A stretch of DNA of 64,000 bases. Origin: Kitasatospora aureofaciens. Its GTDB lineage: Bacteria > Actinomycetota > Actinomycetes > Streptomycetales > Streptomycetaceae. Both the position numbers and the translations under genes were made by a program. Positions 1-12,853 of the stretch are shown here, piece after piece; position 1 is the first letter of the stretch, and each line of letters begins with the position of its first letter. The stretch lies in contig NZ_JPRF03000001.1 of the NCBI RefSeq assembly GCF_001188955.3, positions 682,001-746,000 of the forward strand. Reading direction: 5' to 3'. Under the pieces are notes generated by a model. It worked only from the letters and a program-made list of their open reading frames with translations. It was not told the DNA's origin and made no database searches.

Positions 1-1356
1 GACGGCCCCGACACCGTGCTGCTCCGCTCGGTGTTCACCGGTCGCTACGCCGCCGTGGATCCGAGCGACGGCCGGGTGGCGGTCACCGCCGAGAGCGCGG
101 AGGACGCCGAACGCTGGCAGCGCGAGCTGGTCCGCGACGGCGCAGCCGAGGCCCGGGCGGCCGCCGCGACGGCGGACGTCGCGGTCGTCGTCCTCGGCAA
201 CCACCCGCTGATCAACGGCCGCGAGACCGAGGACCGCGCCGACATCGACCTGCCCGAGGGGCAGGAGGAGCTGCTGCGCGCCGTCGCGACCGTCCGCCCG
301 GACACCGCCCTGGTCGTGATGAGCAGCTACCCGTACGCCCTCGACTGGGCCGACGAGCACCTGCCCGCCGTGGTGTGGACCTCCCACGGCGGGCAGGAAA
401 CGGGGAACGCGCTGGCCGACGTCCTGCTCGGCGGGGCCGAGCCCGCCGGCCGCCTGCCGCAGACCTGGTACCGGGGCGACGACCCGCTGCCCGCCCCGCT
501 CGACTACGACATCATCAAGGCCGGCTGGACCTACCAGTACCACCGTTCCGCCCCGCTCTACTCCTTCGGCCACGGGCTGAGCTACACCGACTTCACGTAC
601 CGCGACCTGAGCCTGTCGCAGCCGTCGATCGCCCAGGACGGCTCGGTCCGGGCCACCGTGACCCTGGAGAACAGCGGGACGCGGTCCGGCAGCGAGGTGG
701 TACAGGTCTACGTCCGTGCCCTGGAGGCCCGCTACGAAGCGCCCCGGCTGCGCCTGGCGGACTTCCGCAAGGTCCGGCTGGATCCGGGTGAGAGCCGCGA
801 GCTGACCTTCGTACTGCCGGCCGAGCAGCTCGCCCACTGGTCCGTCGCCACCGGCGGCTTCACCGTCGAGCCCGGCGGCTACGAGGTGGTCGTCGCCCGT
901 GGCGCCGACCACCCCGTGCTCACCGCGCCGCTCACCGTGACCGGGTCGCCCGCCGCGCCGCGAGCGGGCGTCGAACACCGGATCCCGGCCGTCGACTTCG
1001 ACGACTACGAGGACGTCACCGTCGTCGACGCCACCCGCTCCGACGGCGATGCCGTCACGCCCGCCGATCCCGCACAGCCCGCGTCGCTCCTCTTCCGCGA
1101 GGTCGACCTCTGCGGTGCCCGCACCATCGAGGTCGAGACCGCCCGGGAGGGCGCCGGCACCGGTGGGGCGCGGCTGGAAGTCCGGTCGGGCGACCGGGTG
1201 CTGGCCGAGATCGACGTGCCCGTGACCGGCGACCGCTACGCCTGGACCAGCACCACCGCCGGGCTCGCCGTCCCGCTCGACGGCGTGCACGACCTGAGCC
1301 TGACCCTGCACGGCGACTTCCGGCTGGCCGCCTTCCGCTTCGGCACGGCCGACTGA
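1..1356 (+). CDS. GH3 beta-glycosidase, C-terminal part (5' end outside window)
   Basis: The reading frame is open from base 1, so this is the 3' end of a longer gene; 451 residues are visible. The first ~150 residues match the C-terminal alpha/beta sandwich of GH3 enzymes (AVVVLGNHPLINGRETEDR, then GGQETGNALADVLLG). The motif YSFGHGLSYTDF leads into the fibronectin-III-like domain (about 195-290). An extra ~120-residue beta-rich C-terminal segment (about 325-450) resembles a CBM6/PA-type accessory domain. The catalytic TIM barrel with the Asp nucleophile lies upstream and cannot be seen. It is followed by CE7 and two GH31 genes on the same strand, so a role in trimming xyloglucan- or xylan-derived oligosaccharides is inferred; beta-glucosidase versus beta-xylosidase cannot be decided. 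Confidence 0.88.
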   Translation, partial: DGPDTVLLRSVFTGRYAAVDPSDGRVAVTAESAEDAERWQRELVRDGAAEARAAAATADVAVVVLGNHPLINGRETEDRADIDLPEGQEELLRAVATVRPDTALVVMSSYPYALDWADEHLPAVVWTSHGGQETGNALADVLLGGAEPAGRLPQTWYRGDDPLPAPLDYDIIKAGWTYQYHRSAPLYSFGHGLSYTDFTYRDLSLSQPSIAQDGSVRATVTLENSGTRSGSEVVQVYVRALEARYEAPRLRLADFRKVRLDPGESRELTFVLPAEQLAHWSVATGGFTVEPGGYEVVVARGADHPVLTAPLTVTGSPAAPRAGVEHRIPAVDFDDYEDVTVVDATRSDGDAVTPADPAQPASLLFREVDLCGARTIEVETAREGAGTGGARLEVRSGDRVLAEIDVPVTGDRYAWTSTTAGLAVPLDGVHDLSLTLHGDFRLAAFRFGTAD

Positions 1357-1501
1357 CGCCTGCCGCCCCACGCGTCCGCGCCCGCGTCCGCGCCCGCCTC
1401 CGTCCGAGCCCGCGGCCACCCACCGCCCGGAGGCGGCCCGCACGTCACTGCTCACGCCCCACCACCCCACCCCGAACCCGCGACACCCGGAGGAAGCCCC
1501 C

Positions 1502-2485
1502 GTGCCGCTCACCGACTTCGGAGCCGACGAACTCGGCGACTACCAGCCCGAATCGACCATCCCGCAGGACTTCGACGAGTTCTGGCAGCGCACCCTCGCC
1601 GAGGCCCGCTCGCACGGCGGGGCGGTCAAGGCCGAACGCGTCACCGCGCAGCACGGGCTGCGCACCGTCGAGGTCGACGACGTACGGTTTCCCGGCTGGA
1701 ACGGCGAACCGGTGGCCGCCTGGCTGCTGCGTCCGCGCGGCGCGGCGGGCCCGCTGCCGGTCGTCGTCACCTACCTGGGCTACTCCGGCGGCCGGGGCCT
1801 GCCCACCGAGCACCTGTTCTGGTCCGCCGCCGGCTACGCCCAGCTCGTCGTGGACAGCCGGGGGCAGGGGCACGACACCCCGGACCCGGCCACGGGCGAC
1901 GGTACCCAGTGGGTCGGGGGCTTCATGACCCGCGGCATCGACTCCCCGGAGACCTACTACTACCGCCGGCTGATGACCGACTGCGTGCGCGCCGTGGACG
2001 CCGTCGCGGAGTTCCCCGGTCTCGACACCGACCGGATCGTCGTCGCCGGGGTCAGCCAGGGCGGCGGACTGGCCCTCGCCGCCGCCGGGCTCACCGGGGA
2101 CCGGGTGGCCGCGGTGATGCCCGACGTCCCCTTCCTGTGCCACTACCGCGAGGGCGCGCAGACCGCCCTGGACGGGCCGTACCAGGAGCTCGTCAACTAC
2201 CTGCGCTGGCACAGCCGGCACCGGGTGCGGCCGGCCTTCGCCACCCTCGACTACTTCGACGGCGTCAACTTCGCCCGGCGGGCCACCGCACCGGCCCTGT
2301 TCAGCGTCGGCCTGATGGACCCGGTCTGCCCGCCCCGGACGGTCTACGCGGCCTTCAACCACTACGCGGGCGAGGACCGCACCATGACCGTCTGGCCCTT
2401 CGCCGACCACGCCGGCGGCTGCGGCTCCAACCCGCCCGTCCAGCTGTCCTGGCTGCGCGGGCGCGGGCTGGCGCCGCAGCCGTGA
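1502..2485 (+). CDS. CE7 acetyl xylan esterase / cephalosporin-C deacetylase family
   Basis: A 327-residue alpha/beta hydrolase of the AXE1 (CE7) family, which removes acetyl groups from small acetylated xylo-oligosaccharides; family length is about 320. Visible hallmarks are the RGQ motif (VVDSRGQGHDTP, near residue 120), the nucleophile elbow GVSQGGG (near 184), a late Asp in GLMDPVCPP and the catalytic His in FADHAGG. There is no signal peptide, consistent with a cytoplasmic enzyme acting after uptake. The GTG start at 1502 is preceded by a GGAGGAAG ribosome site. It lies between a GH3 gene and a GH31 alpha-xylosidase on the same strand, probably in one transcript, so its substrate is likely acetylated side chains of imported xylosyl oligosaccharides (inference). 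Confidence 0.9.
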   Translation: MPLTDFGADELGDYQPESTIPQDFDEFWQRTLAEARSHGGAVKAERVTAQHGLRTVEVDDVRFPGWNGEPVAAWLLRPRGAAGPLPVVVTYLGYSGGRGLPTEHLFWSAAGYAQLVVDSRGQGHDTPDPATGDGTQWVGGFMTRGIDSPETYYYRRLMTDCVRAVDAVAEFPGLDTDRIVVAGVSQGGGLALAAAGLTGDRVAAVMPDVPFLCHYREGAQTALDGPYQELVNYLRWHSRHRVRPAFATLDYFDGVNFARRATAPALFSVGLMDPVCPPRTVYAAFNHYAGEDRTMTVWPFADHAGGCGSNPPVQLSWLRGRGLAPQP

Positions 2486-2612
2486 CCGAGTGCCCGCCCA
2501 CCGAGACACCCCGCGTCGACCACGACACCCCGACCCGAACCCCCGAGGACAGTCACCACTGGTACCGGGGCCTGATCACCGCGCACCGTGCGCGGACGGA
2601 GGAATCCGCCAG

Positions 2613-4895
2613 ATGAAGTTCACCGACGGCTACTGGCTGATGCGCCCGGGTGTCACCGCGCGCTACGCCACCGAGGTCGCCGACGTCCGCACCGGCGAGG
2701 ACCGGATGACCCTGTACGCGCCCGTCAGACACGTGCGCGGCCGCGGTGACACGCTCAACAGCCCACTGCTGACCGTGGAGTGCTGGTCCCCGGCCGAGGG
2801 GGTGATCGGGGTGCGCGCCACCCACCACGCCGGCTCGGTGCGGCGCGGACCGGAGTTCGCACTGCCCGGAGCCGAGGCGGGCAGCGGAAAGGTGCGCCGG
2901 GACGGCGACGTGGTGGAACTGGCCTCGGGCGAGCTGACGCTGCGGGTGGACACCTCCGAGCCCTGGCAACTGGAGTTCACCGCCGGCGGCCGGGTGCTCA
3001 CCACGGTGGGCGAGCGTGGCACCGGCTTCGTCACCGACGCCGACGGCCGTCACCACATGCTCGGACAGCTCGCCCTCGGCGTCGGCGAACTGGTCTACGG
3101 CCTGGGGGAGCGGTTCACCCCGTTCGTCCGCAACGGCCAGGTGGTGGACATCTGGCAGGCGGACGGCGGCACCAGCAGCGAGCAGGCGTACAAGAACGTC
3201 CCGTTCCACCTGACCAACCGGGGCTACGGCGTCTTCGTCAACCACCCCGGCAAGGTCAGCTACGAGATCGGCTCCGAAGTCGTCGGCCAGGTGCAGTTCA
3301 GCGTCGAGGACCAGTCGCTGGAGTACTTCGTCGTCCACGGCCCCACCCCCAAGCAGGTCCTGAAGCGCTACACCGCCCTCACCGGCCGCCCCGCGCTGCC
3401 CCCGGCCTGGGCCCTCGGCCTGTGGCTCACCACCTCCTTCACCACCGACTACGACGAGGCCACCGTCAACCGCTTCGTCGGCGGGATGGCCGAGCGCGGA
3501 ATCCCGCTCAGCGTCTTCCACCTGGACTGCTTCTGGATGCGCGAGTACCAGTGGTGCGACTTCGTGTGGGACCCGGACACCTTCCCCGACCCGACCGGGA
3601 TGCTGGCCCGGCTCAAGGAGCAGGGCCTGCGCATCTCCGCCTGGATCAACCCGTACATCGCGCAGAAGTCGGCGCTGTTCGACGAGGGCGTGCGGGAGGG
3701 CCACCTGGTGCGCCGCCCGGACGGCACCGTCTGGCAGTGGGACCTGTGGCAGCCCGGGATGGCCCTGGTGGACTTCACCAACCCGGCCGCCCGCACCTGG
3801 TACACCGACAAGCTGCGCGCCCTGCTGGACATCGGGGTGGACTGCTTCAAGACCGACTTCGGCGAGCGCATCCCCACCGACGTGGTCTGGCACGACGGCT
3901 CCGACCCGGAGCGGATGCACAACCACTACACCCAGTTGTACAACCGGACGGTGTTCGAACTGCTCCGGGAGGTGCGAGGGGAGGGGGAGGCGCTGCTGTT
4001 CGCCCGCTCCGCCACCGCGGGCGGCCAGCAGTACCCCGTGCACTGGGGCGGCGACTGCGAATCGCACTTCAACGCCATGGCGGAGTCGCTGCGCGGCGGC
4101 CTGTCCCTCGGTCTGTCCGGCTTCGGCTTCTGGAGCCACGACATCGGCGGCTTCGAGGGCACCCCGACACCCGCCGTCTTCAAGCGCTGGACCCAGTTCG
4201 GCCTGCTCTCCTCGCACAGCCGGCTGCACGGCAGCAAGTCCTACCGGGTCCCGTGGGAGTTCGGAGCGGAGGCCGTCGAGGTCACCCGGGAGTTCACCCT
4301 GCTCAAGCACCGCCTCGCGCCCTACCTCCAGCGCGCGGCCCAGCAGGCGCACGCCAGCGGCCTCCCGGTGATGCGCGCGATGGTGCTGGAATTCCCGGAC
4401 GACCCGGCCGCCGCCGCACTCGACCGGCAGTACCTGCTCGGCGACGACCTGCTCGTCGCCCCGGTATTCACGGAGGACGGCACGGTCGAGTACTACGTGC
4501 CGGAGGGCGCCTGGACCAACTTCCTGACCGGCGCACAGGTCACCGGGCCGCGCTGGGTGCGCGAACAGCACGGCTTCCACACCCTGCCGCTGCTCGCCCG
4601 CCCCGACTCCGTCGTCCCGCTCGGTGCGGACGACCAGCGCCCGGTCTCCGCCTGGGCGGAGGGCGTCGAACTGCGCGTCCACGCGTTCGCCGACGGCGCC
4701 GAGCGCACCGTCGTGATCCCGCGCTCCGACGGGCCCGGCGAGACCGCCCGCTTCCACGTGCGCCGCACCGGCGACCGCCTCACGGTGGCCACCAGCAGCC
4801 CGCACCCCTGGCAGCTGCGCATCGGCGGTCCGGACGGTGCCCTGCACGTCAGCCGGGCCGGCACCCCTGAGGCCGAGCTGCCCTACCCGGCCTGA
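2613..4895 (+). CDS. yicI: GH31 alpha-xylosidase, YicI type
   Basis: A 760-residue intracellular GH31 enzyme that releases alpha-linked xylose from the non-reducing end of isoprimeverose-type xyloglucan oligosaccharides. The sequence has the N-terminal beta-sandwich, the barrel starting around residue 260, the catalytic nucleophile Asp415 in KTDFGERIP and the acid/base Asp481 in HWGGDCES. These spacings match E. coli YicI (Asp416/Asp482). The motif HLDCFWMREYQWCDF is typical of the alpha-xylosidase subgroup rather than alpha-glucosidases. The ATG at 2613 was chosen because GGAGGAAT sits just upstream and an in-frame upstream extension is low-complexity Pro/Arg. No signal peptide. Followed 113 bp later by a second GH31. 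Its xylose product would feed xylA/xylB a few kb away. Confidence 0.93.
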   Translation: MKFTDGYWLMRPGVTARYATEVADVRTGEDRMTLYAPVRHVRGRGDTLNSPLLTVECWSPAEGVIGVRATHHAGSVRRGPEFALPGAEAGSGKVRRDGDVVELASGELTLRVDTSEPWQLEFTAGGRVLTTVGERGTGFVTDADGRHHMLGQLALGVGELVYGLGERFTPFVRNGQVVDIWQADGGTSSEQAYKNVPFHLTNRGYGVFVNHPGKVSYEIGSEVVGQVQFSVEDQSLEYFVVHGPTPKQVLKRYTALTGRPALPPAWALGLWLTTSFTTDYDEATVNRFVGGMAERGIPLSVFHLDCFWMREYQWCDFVWDPDTFPDPTGMLARLKEQGLRISAWINPYIAQKSALFDEGVREGHLVRRPDGTVWQWDLWQPGMALVDFTNPAARTWYTDKLRALLDIGVDCFKTDFGERIPTDVVWHDGSDPERMHNHYTQLYNRTVFELLREVRGEGEALLFARSATAGGQQYPVHWGGDCESHFNAMAESLRGGLSLGLSGFGFWSHDIGGFEGTPTPAVFKRWTQFGLLSSHSRLHGSKSYRVPWEFGAEAVEVTREFTLLKHRLAPYLQRAAQQAHASGLPVMRAMVLEFPDDPAAAALDRQYLLGDDLLVAPVFTEDGTVEYYVPEGAWTNFLTGAQVTGPRWVREQHGFHTLPLLARPDSVVPLGADDQRPVSAWAEGVELRVHAFADGAERTVVIPRSDGPGETARFHVRRTGDRLTVATSSPHPWQLRIGGPDGALHVSRAGTPEAELPYPA

Positions 4896-5008
4896 GGCCG
4901 GCCCCGTGCGCGGGGCCCCGCACGTCGCCACATGGGCGTGCGGCGCCCCGCCCCCTCGGGCAACGGCCCACTCCCACCTGCCCGTTGAGACGAACAGAGG
5001 AAGGTCCC

Positions 5009-6991
5009 TTGTCCTACACCATTCGCGCGGGCGCTCTGGAACGCCACACCGCCGCCGAGATCCTCCGCATCGAGCCCTGGGGACCGGACGCCGTCCGGGT
5101 GCGCGCCTCCTCCGGGACCATCGACCCCACCGCCCCCGGCGCGCTGGAGAACCCTGCGCCCTGCCCGCACGCCGAACCGTCAGTCTCGGACGACGGCCGC
5201 GCCCGCCTGGTCAACGGCCGCATCGCCGTCGAAGCCTCGGCGGACGGCCGGCTGAGGTTCCACCACGCCGCGTCGGGCCGCGAGCTCCTCGCCGAGCGGA
5301 GCCCGCACGCCCACCACGGCGCCGTTCGCGTCCACGCGGCGGACGGCCGGACGGAACAGTCCTTCCAGGCCTACGACGGGGAACGGCTGCACGGCCTGGG
5401 GCAGCACCTGCACGGACGCCTGGACCAGAAAGGCTGTGTGATCGACCTCGTCCAGGCCAACACCGTGGTGGCCGTCCCCTTCCTGCACTCCTCGCGCGGC
5501 TACGGGCTGCTGTGGAACAACCCCGCCACGGGCCGTGTCGAACTGGGCGCCGACGCCACCCGGTGGACGGCCGACGGCGGCGGGCGCATCGACTACTGGA
5601 TCACCGCGGGCGACACCCCGGCCCAGATCCTGGACTCCTACACCCGGGCCACCGGCCGCCCGCCCCTCCTCCCCGAGTGGGCCTCCGGCTTCTGGCAGTC
5701 GAAGCTCCGCTACCGCACCCAGGACGAACTCCTCGCGGTGGCACGGGAGTACAAGAAGCGTGGACTGCCGCTGTCCGGCATCGTCTGCGACTTCTTCCAC
5801 TGGCCGAGGATGGGCGACTGGCGTTTCGAGAAGAGCGAGTGGCCCGATCCCGCCGCCATGACCAAGGAGCTGTCGGACCTCGGGGTGAAGCTCGCCGTCT
5901 CGGTGTGGCCCACCGTCGAGCCCGGCAGTGACGCGTACGACGGGATGCGCTCGGCCGGGCACCTGGTCCGGGACGCGGGCGGCGGTCTGCTGAGCTTCCC
6001 GTGGCCGTCCCGGTACAGCGGCGAGGCACGGATCCACCCGATGGCGTACTACGACGCCACCCATCCCGGAGCCCGCGCCGCGCTGTGGCAGCGGCTGAAC
6101 GACAACTACCGCTCTGCGGGCGTGGCGTGCTTCTGGCTGGACGCCTGCGAGCCCGACGTGCCCCCGGGCATCGCCGAGCGCGCCGTCTACGCGGCCGGGC
6201 CCGCCGCCGAGGCCGCGAACCTCTACCCGCTGGAGCACATCCGCGGGGTGGCCGAGGGGCTGCGCGCGGCGGGCGAGGACCGGCCGCTGTCGCTGGTCCG
6301 CTCCGCATGGGCGGGCAGCCAGCGGTACGGGGCCCTGCTGTGGTCCGGCGACACCCCCACCACCTTCGACTCCCTCGGGCGCCAGATCCGGGCCGGGCTG
6401 AACGTCGCGATGAGCGGCATCCCCTGGTGGAACACCGACATCGGCGGCTTCTTCGGCGGCGACCCGGACGACCCCGCGTACCGTGAACTGCTGATCCGGT
6501 GGTTCCAGTACGGCACCTTCAGCCCCGTCATGCGTCTGCACGGCGACCGGGAGCCCAACTTTCCCGCCTTCTCCGCCGACATGACCGGCGGGCCGAACGA
6601 GGTCTGGTCGTACGGGGAGCAGGCGTACCCGATCCTCCGCGACCACCTGCTGCTGCGCGAACGCCTGCGCCCGTACCTTCGGCGGCTGTCCGAGGACGCC
6701 CACCGCACCGGTGCCCCGCCGATGCGCCCGCTGTTCTTCGACTTCCCTGAGGACGAACGCGCGTGGGAGGTCGACGACCAGTTCCTACTCGGCCCCGATC
6801 TGCTGGTGGCACCCGTGTACGAGGCCGGCGCCCGGGCCCGCCGGGTGTACCTGCCGGCCGGTGCCCGCTGGCTCGAGCCGGTCACCGGACGCGCGCTGGA
6901 GGGGGGAAGCGCGCTCGACGCGGAGGCCCCGCTGGAACGCCTTCCGGTCTTCGTGCGGGAAGGGGCCGACGTCGCGGACCTGTTCGGCTGA
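5009..6991 (+). CDS. GH31 family glycosidase (second, alpha-xylosidase/alpha-glucosidase-like)
   Basis: A 660-residue GH31 protein clearly different from its upstream neighbour. The catalytic nucleophile is Asp378 in FWLDACEPD and the acid/base is Asp448 in LLWSGDTPTTF; MSGIPWWNTDIGGFFGG follows as in GH31 proteins. It is shorter than YicI-type enzymes and lacks their HLDCFW signature, having IVCDFFHWPRMGDW instead, so the substrate may be another alpha-xyloside or alpha-glucoside. The TTG at 5009 was chosen because GAGGAAGG lies 4-5 bases upstream; an in-frame TTG at 4985 is a weaker alternative. No signal peptide. It is the last gene of the + strand run and is followed at once by a 16-bp perfect stem shared with the convergent beta-galactosidase gene. 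Confidence 0.88.
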   Translation: MSYTIRAGALERHTAAEILRIEPWGPDAVRVRASSGTIDPTAPGALENPAPCPHAEPSVSDDGRARLVNGRIAVEASADGRLRFHHAASGRELLAERSPHAHHGAVRVHAADGRTEQSFQAYDGERLHGLGQHLHGRLDQKGCVIDLVQANTVVAVPFLHSSRGYGLLWNNPATGRVELGADATRWTADGGGRIDYWITAGDTPAQILDSYTRATGRPPLLPEWASGFWQSKLRYRTQDELLAVAREYKKRGLPLSGIVCDFFHWPRMGDWRFEKSEWPDPAAMTKELSDLGVKLAVSVWPTVEPGSDAYDGMRSAGHLVRDAGGGLLSFPWPSRYSGEARIHPMAYYDATHPGARAALWQRLNDNYRSAGVACFWLDACEPDVPPGIAERAVYAAGPAAEAANLYPLEHIRGVAEGLRAAGEDRPLSLVRSAWAGSQRYGALLWSGDTPTTFDSLGRQIRAGLNVAMSGIPWWNTDIGGFFGGDPDDPAYRELLIRWFQYGTFSPVMRLHGDREPNFPAFSADMTGGPNEVWSYGEQAYPILRDHLLLRERLRPYLRRLSEDAHRTGAPPMRPLFFDFPEDERAWEVDDQFLLGPDLLVAPVYEAGARARRVYLPAGARWLEPVTGRALEGGSALDAEAPLERLPVFVREGADVADLFG

Positions 6992-7000
6992 CTCCCCACA

Positions 7001-7041
7001 CGGCCGGCGTGACCGGCGTGACCGGCCGGTCACGCCGGCCG
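7001..7041. terminator. Bidirectional hairpin between GH31 and lacZ
   Basis: A perfect 16-bp stem (7001-7016 with 7026-7041) lies between two convergent genes, 10 bases after the GH31 stop and 29 bases beyond the lacZ stop. The inner part can also form a zero-loop palindrome (7015-7036). High-GC terminators of this family often lack a U-tract. Confidence 0.7.
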
Positions 7042-7069
7042 CGCCGGGTGGTTCGCAGGGGGGCGCCGG

Positions 7070-11312
<4,243 letters not shown>

Positions 11313-11342
11313 GGAGCGGCTCCGGATCAGTGCCAGGGGGTG

Positions 11343-11363
11343 TTTGTCAGGACTCTCAACAAA
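11343..11363. promoter_or_regulatory. Probable XylR/ROK operator between xylA and xylB
   Basis: In the divergent 98-bp gap, TTTGT (11343-11347) is inverted against ACAAA (11359-11363) across 11 bases. The right half, CTCAACAAATTAG, resembles the AACAAACTAA half of the Bacillus xyl operator bound by the ROK protein XylR. Assignment to the adjacent ROK gene is inference. Confidence 0.5.
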
Positions 11364-11410
11364 TTAGTATGCCGGAACGTCGGAAGGAACCCCCCGCACC
11401 GGAGGAACGC

Positions 11411-12841
11411 ATGGCTGAGCAGCGTGTCGTGATCGGCCTCGACAGCTCGACGCAGTCCACCAAGGCCCTCGCCGTCGACATCGACACCGGCACCGTTCTG
11501 GGCCAGGGCCGTGCCCCGCACACCGTCAGCACGGGCACCGGCCGCGAGAGCGATCCCGAGCAGTGGTGGCAGGCGCTCGGCGAGGCCGCGGCGGCGACGG
11601 GCTGGGCGGACCGTGCGGCCGCCGTCTCGGTCGCCGGCCAGCAACACGGCCTGGTCGCCCTCGACACGAGCGGGGCGCCGGTCCGCCCGGCGCTGCTCTG
11701 GAACGACGTCCGGTCCGCGTCCCAGGCCGCCGGGCTGTCGGCCGCGATCGGAGCGGCGGAGCTCGCCCGCCGCACCGGCAGCGTCCCCACCGCCGCCTTC
11801 ACCGCCGCCAAGTGGGCCTGGCTGCGCGCCGTCGAGCCCGCCGCCGCCGAGCGGGCCGCCGCCGTCCGCCTCCCGCACGACTTCCTGACCGAGCGGCTGA
11901 CCGGAGAGGCGGTCACCGACCGGGGTGACGCCTCGGGAACCGGCTGGTGGGGGCCGGACGGCTACGACCACGACCTCCTCGCCCACATCGGACTCGACCC
12001 GGGCCTGCTGCCCCGGGTCCTCGCGCCGGGCGAGCGGGCCGGCGTCGTCCGCCCGGGCACGCCGCTGCGAGCGGGCGTGCCGGTGGCGACCGGCACCGGC
12101 GACAACATGGCCGCGGCCCTCGGGCTCGGGCTGCTCCCCGGGCAGCCGGTACTCAGCCTTGGCACCTCCGGCACCGTCTACGCCGTGGGCCACGACAGGC
12201 CCGCCGACCCGACCGGCACCGTCGCGGGCTTCGCCGACGCCCTCGGCCGCTGGCTGCCGCTCGCCTGCACGCTCAACTGCACCCTCGCCGTCGACCGCTT
12301 CGCCGTTCTCCTCGGACGCGGCCGGGACGAGGTCGAGGAGGGCGGCACGGCCGTCGTCCTGCCCTACCTGGACGGCGAGCGCACACCGGACCTCCCGGGC
12401 GCCTCCGGCCTGGTCCACGGCCTGCGCCACGACACCACTCCGGGGCAACTGCTGCAGGCCGCCTACGACGGCGCCGCCCACGCCCTGCTCGCCGCCCTGG
12501 ACGGTGTGCTGCGCGCGGGCGGCGCGGATCCGGCGGGCGACGAACCGCTGCTGCTGATCGGCGGCGGCGCCCGCGGGCTCGCCTGGCAGCGGACCGTGCT
12601 GCGGCTCTCCGGCCGGGCCGTCCAGGTGCCCGACGCGCAGGAACTGGTCGCGCTCGGCGCCGCCGCCCAGGCCGCCGCACTGCTCACCGGCGAGCCGGCC
12701 GACGCGGTGGCGCGCCGCTGGCGGACGGCCCACGGCCCGGTTCTGGAGCCGGTGGAGAAGGACGAGGCCGCGCTCACGAGGATCGGCGATACCCTGCGTC
12801 GGGCCGGGGCCTTGCAGGGAGCCCCGGCCGAGGACCGGTAG
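11411..12841 (+). CDS. xylB: Xylulokinase
   Basis: A 476-residue FGGY-family kinase phosphorylating D-xylulose to xylulose-5-phosphate for the pentose phosphate pathway. The N-terminal phosphate-binding DSSTQSTKAL (about 10-19), the substrate loop VAGQQHGLVALD (about 76-87), LWNDVRS and the C-terminal GGGARGLAWQR are typical of XylB. The ATG at 11411 has GGAGGA 5 bases upstream; an in-frame extension back to 11330 overlaps the operator and is unlikely. The stop codon overlaps the ribosome site of the next gene (xylR), so the two are co-transcribed and probably translationally coupled. Confidence 0.96.
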   Translation: MAEQRVVIGLDSSTQSTKALAVDIDTGTVLGQGRAPHTVSTGTGRESDPEQWWQALGEAAAATGWADRAAAVSVAGQQHGLVALDTSGAPVRPALLWNDVRSASQAAGLSAAIGAAELARRTGSVPTAAFTAAKWAWLRAVEPAAAERAAAVRLPHDFLTERLTGEAVTDRGDASGTGWWGPDGYDHDLLAHIGLDPGLLPRVLAPGERAGVVRPGTPLRAGVPVATGTGDNMAAALGLGLLPGQPVLSLGTSGTVYAVGHDRPADPTGTVAGFADALGRWLPLACTLNCTLAVDRFAVLLGRGRDEVEEGGTAVVLPYLDGERTPDLPGASGLVHGLRHDTTPGQLLQAAYDGAAHALLAALDGVLRAGGADPAGDEPLLLIGGGARGLAWQRTVLRLSGRAVQVPDAQELVALGAAAQAAALLTGEPADAVARRWRTAHGPVLEPVEKDEAALTRIGDTLRRAGALQGAPAEDR

Positions 12842-12853
12842 GAGGGGCGGCAC

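Noticed and set aside
2553..4931. A 792-codon frame on the - strand opposite the first GH31 gene
   Set aside because: Long antisense frames are expected in 70%+ GC DNA. The translated sequence shows no domain, while the + strand carries an intact GH31 with catalytic residues.
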